This document shows positions 57,958 through 64,000 of a stretch of 64,000 nt of DNA, piece by piece. Every line of letters starts with the position of its first letter. Position 1 is the stretch's first letter. The notes below the pieces were generated by a model. It saw only the letters and a list, made by a program, of their open reading frames with translations. It was not told the DNA's origin and ran no database searches. Made by a program: the position numbers and the translations under genes. Source of the DNA: Pleomorphomonas sp. (GTDB lineage: Bacteria > Pseudomonadota > Alphaproteobacteria > Rhizobiales > Pleomorphomonadaceae). The stretch covers positions 1-64,000 of the forward strand of contig JARKNW010000001.1 in NCBI GenBank assembly GCA_029976075.1. Direction: 5' to 3'.

Positions 57958-60900
57958 TCAGTTCATCCACCCAGGCTGCTCGGCCGGGTACTTCTCAAAG
58001 ACCCATTGATAGGTACGCTCGACCTTGTCGTCGAAGATGCCTTGGTCGTAGGCTGGCGGCAGCCCCTCGTCGTAGATCGTGGCAATGGTCGCCTTCACGG
58101 CCGCTTTAGCTCTCTCCTTGAGACGCCAGTCGAGAATCAGTTTCTCGGCCTTCAGTTTGTCCAGGAGCGATTTCGCCACCCGCTTCACGAGGTCCTCGTC
58201 TTCCGGTCCGAGCTTCGGCTCCGGTTGGGTGAGGATGTCGAAGATGGCGAGTTCCTCTTCCGAAAGCCCTTCGCGAATGGCGCGGTGGTCCTCGGTGTCG
58301 AGATCGCCGATCAGGGTGAGGAGTTGGGCAAAGAGGGCTTCGGCCGTGAGGCTCCCCGCGTTGTACTGGTCCACCAGCGCCTCGAAGCGTTCGACGAGGC
58401 TGCGTCGGGTAGGGTTGCGAGCAGCCATCTCCTCGATGCGGGCCTCGACCGCACGACGAAGGCGTTGGGTCTCGGTGCGCTGGCGATTACCTGTTTCGAA
58501 CATCGCGCGAAGACGCTCGACGTCGAGCCGAGAGAGGTCGAACAGCCCCTCGGTGTCGCCGTCCAGGCGGATCGGCGCCGTGATCTCCACGCCCGCGATC
58601 GAATCGTCGAGCAGGGCCTCGATGCGGCCGGCGACTTCCGAGATGTCGGGTCGCTCGGTGAGGGCTCGGATGCGCTCGGCAATCACCTCGATCGCAGCAG
58701 AAATTCGCCGCCAAGGCTCGGCGCGAGCATCGGGGAGAACCGCCTTGAAGGTCGACCAGACGTTCGACGCCAGCGCCAAAAAGGCCCGCCGTTCGGGGTC
58801 GGTGCCGTTCAACGCCTCCACCGCATCGCCGAGCCAACGGAGCCGCTCGAAGCCGGTCACCTCCAGGATGGACTCAGGCTCGACACCACGTGCACGGCAG
58901 AAGGCCAAGGCCTCGGCAACGGCGGCGGCGAGTTCCTCGACCAGTGCCCCCTTGTCCTCGATGGGACGCTGTGTGGTGGCTCCACCGACCGCGTAGATCG
59001 CCAAAGCCCGTTGGAGATTGCGGAAGACGCCGACGTAATCGACGATGAGACCAGCCTTCTTGCCCGGCGCATTGCGATTGGCGCGGGCTATGGTCTGCAT
59101 CAGTGTGTGGTTTTTCATCGGCTTGTCGAGGTAGATCGTCGAGCAGGTCGGCACGTCGAAGCCGGTGATCCACATGGCGCAGACGAAGACGAGGCGGAGC
59201 GGGTCGTCGGGCTTCTTGAAGCGCTCGTCGAGTTCCCCGTCGTTCATCCGCTTGCGATGCGGACGGATGTCGAGCCCCTTCGCTTCCATGTCGGCGATCT
59301 CGTTCTGGCCTTGGCTGACGATGACGGCCATGTCGGTCTCGCGCATGAAGGCGATGACGGCGGCGAGCCCCGGCCGTTGATCCTCTGGCGCGGTGGCGAG
59401 CGCGGCTTCTCGGTGGGCGATCTCCGCATCCCAGGCCCGGCGCACCTTGTCGTGCATCCGCAGAGCGGTCGCCTTGTCGATCGCCACGAACATCGCTTTG
59501 CCGCGATAGCCGCGACCGACGAAGTGGCGGACGATATCCTCGGCAATGCGGTCGAGCCGGTCGTTGCGAGTGATGAGGTGGTATTGCGTCCCGAGCCGAC
59601 GTTCGAGCTCGCGCTCCTGGTCCTCGTCGAGATCGGCCTCCTCGATCACCGCTTCGAGCTCCTCGGAGAAGCTCTCGTTGGCGAACTCCAACTCGGGGAT
59701 GCGGTTCTCGTAATAGAGGGGCACGGTCGCCCCGTCCTCGGTCGACTGCTGATAAGTGTAGGTCGAGACATAGTCGCCGAAGACGTCGCGGGTCTTCTCC
59801 TCCCCGGCCATCAGGGGGGTCCCGGTGAAGCCGATGAAGGCGGCGTTGGGCAGAGCCCGGCGCATGTTGGCGGCGAGGGTGTCGTATTGTGAGCGATGGG
59901 CCTCGTCGGCGATGACGATAATGTCGGACCGCTCGGAGAGAACCGGGAAGGTCTCGCCCTTGGCGGTGCCGAACTTGTGGATCAACGTGAAGACGAAGCG
60001 CTCGTTGCCGCGTAGAAGTGCCTTCAGGTGCTCTTTCGAGCCAGCCCGCACCTCATCTAGGCCCTTGGTGACGGCACCGCAGGCGGCGAAGGTCTCGGAT
60101 ATCTGCTTGTCGAGCTCTTCGCGGTCGGTGACGATGACGAAGGTCCAGGCGCCGGGCATGGTGCGGAGCACCTTGCGGGCAAAGGTGAGCATCGACAGGC
60201 TCTTGCCCGACCCCTGCGTATGCCAGAAGACGCCGAGCTTGCCTCGGTTCTCGCCGAGCCGACCGACCGCAGCCACCGCCTTGTTGACGCCGAGGAACTG
60301 GTGGTTCTGCGCGATCTTCTTGAAGAGACCGTCCTTGGTCGCCTCGAAGATCAGGAAGTTCTCAACGAGGTCGGCAAGGCGTTCCGGCGTGGCGGCGGCG
60401 CGGATGGCCGTTTCCAGCGAGACGCGGCCCGGCTCGGTTTCGTCGTCGATGCGCTTCCATTCCTTGTAAGTGTCCCAAGGAGCATGGACCGAGGCGCCGA
60501 TGCGCGTATCGAGGCCGTTGGAGACCAGCACGAAGCCGTTGGGGCGGAAGAGCTGGGGGATGGTGTCGCGATAGTCGCGGATGTTGTCGCGATAGGCGTC
60601 GTCGACACGGCGATGACCGGCCTTGAGCTCGACGAAGAGCAGGGGCACGCCGTTGACGAAGCCGACGAGATCGGTGCGGCGGGTGTGGAACTCGCCGGCG
60701 ATCCAGACCTGAGAGACCAGCGTGAAGTCGTTGGCCTGGAGGTCGCGCCAATCGACGACGCGGACGCGCTCCCGCACCATGCCGCCGTCTTCGCGGAACT
60801 CCACGTCGATGCCGTCTCGGACGAGCTCCAGCACCTCGCGGTTGGCGGCGATCGGCACCATGGCGGCGCGGTCGCGGACGAGCGTATCGAAGGCGAGGTC

Positions 60901-61164
60901 GAGGGCGTCGGTCGGCAGGCCGGGATTGAGGCGGGCGAGCGCGGCCCGGAGCGGCTTGGTCAGAAAGGCGTCGCGGCGGGTCTCGCGCCAGGGCGAGCCA
61001 TCGGCGCCGAAGGTCTCCTCGTAGAGGTCGACGTGACGCCAACCGAGGCTCTCGAACAGCTCGATCGCCGGCTTTTCGACGAGCGAATCCTCCGAGAAGC
61101 CGGCAAGCGTCGCGCGGGTGCCGGGCGGCAGACCATAGAGGACGTCCTTCGGCTCCGGCGCCAT
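57958..61164 (-). CDS. hsdR: Type I restriction enzyme R subunit (HsdR)
   Basis: 1068 residues. The N-terminal nuclease domain has the D...ExK motif (DLVGFVNGVPLLFVELKAG), then SF2 helicase motifs: HTQGSGKSLSM (Walker A), IADEAHRSQ (motif II), FIGFTGTPLM (III) and QTIARANRNAPGKK (VI). The C-terminal helical domain binds the methylase. It translocates and cuts unmethylated DNA away from the site. It begins five bases after hsdS, with GGAGTAGG in the hsdS end acting as ribosome site. Confidence 0.96.
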   Translation of the reverse strand: MAPEPKDVLYGLPPGTRATLAGFSEDSLVEKPAIELFESLGWRHVDLYEETFGADGSPWRETRRDAFLTKPLRAALARLNPGLPTDALDLAFDTLVRDRAAMVPIAANREVLELVRDGIDVEFREDGGMVRERVRVVDWRDLQANDFTLVSQVWIAGEFHTRRTDLVGFVNGVPLLFVELKAGHRRVDDAYRDNIRDYRDTIPQLFRPNGFVLVSNGLDTRIGASVHAPWDTYKEWKRIDDETEPGRVSLETAIRAAATPERLADLVENFLIFEATKDGLFKKIAQNHQFLGVNKAVAAVGRLGENRGKLGVFWHTQGSGKSLSMLTFARKVLRTMPGAWTFVIVTDREELDKQISETFAACGAVTKGLDEVRAGSKEHLKALLRGNERFVFTLIHKFGTAKGETFPVLSERSDIIVIADEAHRSQYDTLAANMRRALPNAAFIGFTGTPLMAGEEKTRDVFGDYVSTYTYQQSTEDGATVPLYYENRIPELEFANESFSEELEAVIEEADLDEDQERELERRLGTQYHLITRNDRLDRIAEDIVRHFVGRGYRGKAMFVAIDKATALRMHDKVRRAWDAEIAHREAALATAPEDQRPGLAAVIAFMRETDMAVIVSQGQNEIADMEAKGLDIRPHRKRMNDGELDERFKKPDDPLRLVFVCAMWITGFDVPTCSTIYLDKPMKNHTLMQTIARANRNAPGKKAGLIVDYVGVFRNLQRALAIYAVGGATTQRPIEDKGALVEELAAAVAEALAFCRARGVEPESILEVTGFERLRWLGDAVEALNGTDPERRAFLALASNVWSTFKAVLPDARAEPWRRISAAIEVIAERIRALTERPDISEVAGRIEALLDDSIAGVEITAPIRLDGDTEGLFDLSRLDVERLRAMFETGNRQRTETQRLRRAVEARIEEMAARNPTRRSLVERFEALVDQYNAGSLTAEALFAQLLTLIGDLDTEDHRAIREGLSEEELAIFDILTQPEPKLGPEDEDLVKRVAKSLLDKLKAEKLILDWRLKERAKAAVKATIATIYDEGLPPAYDQGIFDDKVERTYQWVFEKYPAEQPGWMN

Positions 61165-61169
61165 GGGGC

Positions 61170-62435
61170 CTACTCCGCCGCTCGGGCGAGGGCCTCTTCG
61201 GCCCGGCCGACATCGATTTCGCCGGAGATCAGCTTGGGAAGGAGGAGATCGCGGGCGGCGCGGAGGCGGGCGTTCTGAGCTTCGAGGGCCGCCTTGCTCT
61301 CGTACATCGGCCCGGCCCGTCTTTGGAAATCAGCCCGCAGTTCCGGCGGTGGAATCAGCGTGGGAACTTCTTCGAAATCCGACCCAACGACAGCGGGATA
61401 CGCTGCTCCTCGTGCCCGGCCGATCAAAAACCCGACAAAGGCATCGGTTCTCGACATTTCATAAGCCCAAGCCCATTCCTCAGTTCGTGCTCTGAGGACG
61501 GCAAAGCCCGTCGATGCGATCGTATCCGGTTCCAAACCGAGTAAGAGGGCGTGCGAGCGGCGGTTCGGGCGTACTGTCGACCATATGATGTCGCCGTCCC
61601 GAACAACCCGTCGTGCTCGACCGGGAGCGTCCGCGAAGTCCACCATGGTTATGTCATCTACCCGCCCAACGGAAACGGATGAAATGTCGATGTAGTTGAT
61701 CCGGTTCGGGGCTTTCTTGGGCGAGAGCGTCTCGGGGTTCACTGTGACGCATTGGGCGAAGACACCTACTCGCCACCCCTTCGGCACACTCCCGAGCTCC
61801 GTCTCGACCAAAGGCACCGCCTCATGGCCGGGATAGCGGAAGCGAGTGAACCATTCGTCGAAGAGCCGCCGCGCCATCTCCTCCAGGATCGCAATGCGCC
61901 GCTGGTTAACTTCGATCAGATCGTCGTAGGCGGAGAGGATGCCGGCAATGCGACGCTGAACTGGCAACTCCGGGACGTCGATCGGAAATGCAGGAAACTT
62001 CGACAATGGAATTCGATCAACAGTCGCCCCGGACAGCCGATTTCTTTCAATCGTCTCGCGCCAGTCCGAGGAAAAGAACGAATAGTGGAGGAACCGTGTG
62101 TCGATCTTGCTCGGATCGGGTCTGATCAGCGCAAGGCGTCGACCGAGGCACCCATCAAACTGGTCGGGAATGATCGCATAGCGATTCAGTGTGGCTTCGT
62201 AAGTGAAGACGATATCTCCACCTCTCGGAGTGACCCGCTTTGTCCATTTGGGGAAATCAGAAGGCGCAATGTGCTTGACCGCAGAAAGGTCGAGATGTCC
62301 ATCATCAGTGATGTTGCCAATACCGAGAAAAATAGGTCCCGCCTCTGAGACCGGTGGCGTCCCATGGGGACCGTCATAGAGACCCTCGTATAGCGTCGCG
62401 ATCGGAACGCGTTTCCAACCATCTCGAATCGTCAT
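61170..62435 (-). CDS. hsdS: Type I restriction specificity subunit (HsdS)
   Basis: 421 residues with two target-recognition domains (about 1-150 and 205-370), each followed by a helical conserved spacer: LPVQRRIAGILSAYDDLIE with NQRRIAILEEMARRL, and a C-terminal copy ALEAQNARLRAARDLLLPK with LISGEIDV. It fixes the bipartite DNA sequence recognised. The recognition domains have lower GC than the flanks, common for HsdS. ATG overlaps the hsdM stop by four bases. Confidence 0.95.
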   Translation of the reverse strand: MTIRDGWKRVPIATLYEGLYDGPHGTPPVSEAGPIFLGIGNITDDGHLDLSAVKHIAPSDFPKWTKRVTPRGGDIVFTYEATLNRYAIIPDQFDGCLGRRLALIRPDPSKIDTRFLHYSFFSSDWRETIERNRLSGATVDRIPLSKFPAFPIDVPELPVQRRIAGILSAYDDLIEVNQRRIAILEEMARRLFDEWFTRFRYPGHEAVPLVETELGSVPKGWRVGVFAQCVTVNPETLSPKKAPNRINYIDISSVSVGRVDDITMVDFADAPGRARRVVRDGDIIWSTVRPNRRSHALLLGLEPDTIASTGFAVLRARTEEWAWAYEMSRTDAFVGFLIGRARGAAYPAVVGSDFEEVPTLIPPPELRADFQRRAGPMYESKAALEAQNARLRAARDLLLPKLISGEIDVGRAEEALARAAE

Positions 62436-63985
62436 CCCAGCACCTCGGCGAGATTCTGCGCGATCACCGCCTGCAAGCGCCCGGCTTCGACGTTCAATTC
62501 CTCCAGCTCCTCGTGAAGCAGCTCCAGCCTGTCACGGAAGTCCTCGTCGTCCGACGCGCCCGGCGCCACGCCGACATAGCGGCCGGGGTTGAGCGACCAG
62601 CCCTGCGCTTCGATCTCGGCGCGGGTGGCCGACCGGCAGAGACCGGGCACATCGGCATAGGCGAAGCCGGGGAAGCGCTCCTTCAGCCACGCCGTCGAAC
62701 CGGCGAAGAGTTCGGGCGTCTCGCCGCGCCACATCCGCACGATGTTGGCCAGGGCCTCGATCTGGTCGTCGGTGAAGTCGCGGTGGGCGCGGTCGACTTG
62801 GCGGAAGAGGTGGCGGGCGTCGAGGAACAACACCCGGTCGCCACGTGGCCCCTTCGCCTTGCCCTTGTCGAAGAACCACAGGGTGCAGGGGAGTGTCACG
62901 GTGAGGAAGAAGTTCGTCCCCACCGAGACGATGACGTCGACGCTGCCACTTTCGATCAGCTTGCGGCGAATCTCCTGTTCCTTGCCACGTGCATCGGCGG
63001 CGGAGTTGGCCATGACGAAGCCGGCGCGGCCGGTGTCGTTGAGGCGCGACCAGAACAGCTGAATCCAGAGATAGTTGGCGTTGTCGGCGGTCGGCACGCC
63101 GAAGGGGAAGCGACCCGCCTCGTCGAAGAGCTTGGACTTGTCGAGCTCCTTCACATTGAAGGGCGGGTTGGCCATGACAAAGTCGAAGCCCTTTGCCTCC
63201 GCCATCACCTCCTCGAAGACCGGATCGCGATAGCTGTCGGCGTCGAGGATTTTCGCCGAGAGACCATGGACCGCCAGATTCATCTGGGCGAGACGCCAGG
63301 TCTCGCGGGTGCGCTCGACGCCATAGATCGAGAGCTCTTTCTCCGGCGCCTTCTGGTGGCGCTTCACGAAGTCGGCGGAGTGGACGAACATGCCGCCGGA
63401 GCCGCAGGCCGGATCGAGGATGCGCCCCTCGAAGGGCTCCAGGATTTCAACGATGAGGCGGACGATCGAGGAGGGCGTGTAGAACTCGCCGCCCTTCTGC
63501 ATCGTCTGCTTGGCGAAGGCCCCCATGAAATACTCGTAGACGTGGCCGAAGGCGTCACCGTTGATCTTCAGGGGCTTCAGCGCCCGCAACAGCTCGACCA
63601 GGACGTCGTCAGGGATCGACTGGTAGGTCTTGGGCAGCACGTCGGCGAGCTCGGGGTTCCGCTCCTCGATCTCCTTCATGGCGGTGGTGAGCGCCCGCCC
63701 GAGGTTCGACCCTTCGGGAAGCGCCAAGAGGAACGAGAAGCGGGCTTCTGGTGGCAGGAAGATCGCACCTTCGGCCTTGTAGGTCTCGGGGCCGCGACGC
63801 ACACGCGAGCCCGCCTTCGGCGATATCCGGGCCTCCACCTCGGCGAAGCGCTCCTCGGCGTGACGCAGGAACAGGAGGCCCATGACCGGACGTGCATAAT
63901 CAGCGGGGCGAACCCCGGAATTGGCGCGAAGCTTCTCGGCGGAGCTCCACAAAGTGTCGGTGATTTCAGAGAGTTCGGAGACCAT
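62432..63985 (-). CDS. hsdM: Type I DNA methyltransferase (HsdM)
   Basis: 517 residues. Helical N-terminal domain, SAM-binding motif I LDPACGSGGMFV, catalytic motif IV FVMANPPFNVKE (N6-adenine type), then a C-terminal S-binding region. QKGGEFYTPSSIVRLIV is the family's conserved lead. It methylates the HsdS site to protect host DNA. First gene of hsdM-hsdS-hsdR; the ATG at 63985 lies 15 bases from the window edge, so the promoter and any upstream partner are out of view. Confidence 0.96.
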   Translation of the reverse strand: MVSELSEITDTLWSSAEKLRANSGVRPADYARPVMGLLFLRHAEERFAEVEARISPKAGSRVRRGPETYKAEGAIFLPPEARFSFLLALPEGSNLGRALTTAMKEIEERNPELADVLPKTYQSIPDDVLVELLRALKPLKINGDAFGHVYEYFMGAFAKQTMQKGGEFYTPSSIVRLIVEILEPFEGRILDPACGSGGMFVHSADFVKRHQKAPEKELSIYGVERTRETWRLAQMNLAVHGLSAKILDADSYRDPVFEEVMAEAKGFDFVMANPPFNVKELDKSKLFDEAGRFPFGVPTADNANYLWIQLFWSRLNDTGRAGFVMANSAADARGKEQEIRRKLIESGSVDVIVSVGTNFFLTVTLPCTLWFFDKGKAKGPRGDRVLFLDARHLFRQVDRAHRDFTDDQIEALANIVRMWRGETPELFAGSTAWLKERFPGFAYADVPGLCRSATRAEIEAQGWSLNPGRYVGVAPGASDDEDFRDRLELLHEELEELNVEAGRLQAVIAQNLAEVLG

Positions 63986-64000
63986 GTTTCAAACTGCTGT

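Noticed and set aside
1-64000. CRISPR arrays, insertion sequences, toxin-antitoxin pairs and prophage genes
   Set aside because: Looked for on both strands; no regular repeat-spacer pattern, transposase, or phage-type gene was recognised.

Overview
This is a GC-rich chromosomal stretch from an alphaproteobacterium. The conserved block hupB-lon-clpX-clpP-tig with a nearby tRNA-Leu(UAG), the zinc-site-poor Tgt, the CioAB oxidase and the many ATGA stop/start overlaps all point to Hyphomicrobiales (Rhizobiales). The genus cannot be fixed by reading alone. Most of the window is ordinary core and metabolic DNA. I see no prophage, complete insertion sequence, CRISPR array or toxin-antitoxin pair. 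The right end is a type I restriction-modification locus.

Layout. 1-7133: protein quality control (HU, Lon, ClpX, ClpP, trigger factor) and tRNA-Leu, all on the minus strand, with a sigma32-like promoter ahead of lon and hairpin terminators after lon, clpX and tig. 7270-14618: DUF4405 membrane protein, TfoX-like protein, tenA coupled to tgt, then an operon of a DUF2892 protein, a membrane-fusion protein and an RND pump behind an AT-rich palindromic operator. 14944-19355: ROK kinase, cutC and an EamA transporter (coupled), an SDR and a lactate/malate-type dehydrogenase. 19631-28175: a full kdp potassium-uptake operon, with an extra small ORF before kdpF, kdpFABCDE and a PtsN-like EIIA-Ntr paralogue at its end. 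28194-36267: SDR, orphan glgA, cyanide-insensitive-type cytochrome bd operon (cioA-cioB-DUF2474) with a small membrane ORF upstream, and a PQQ glucose dehydrogenase.

36418-45966: zinc alcohol dehydrogenase and cysteine hydrolase, a lone GT10 fucosyltransferase, a thiamine-binding MTH1187 protein, a second lactate/HicDH-like dehydrogenase, a TIM-barrel isomerase, a Na+-dependent NSS transporter and a CPA2 cation/proton antiporter. 46063-49479: HAD dehalogenase, an internally deleted IlvD/Edd-family dehydratase, its probable GntR/FCD regulator with a palindromic operator, and a diguanylate cyclase. 49800-57578: an Fe3+/organophosphate-type ABC importer divergent from a response regulator and a hybrid sensor kinase that is split by a frameshift. 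57958-63985: hsdM-hsdS-hsdR, bordered by a 380-base stretch holding what may be a beheaded coding remnant.

How the parts work together: Kdp, PtsN and the CPA2 antiporter form a potassium theme. CioAB, PQQ-Gcd and the two 2-hydroxyacid dehydrogenases feed or drain the quinone and NADH pools. TenA and the MTH1187 protein belong to thiamine salvage. The observations most worth checking are the zinc-ligand-poor Tgt, PtsN inside the kdp operon, the small ORFs of the kdp and cio loci, the frameshifted kinase, the deleted dehydratase, and the DUF2892-MFP-RND operon. I did not find a convincing wholly new multi-gene system.
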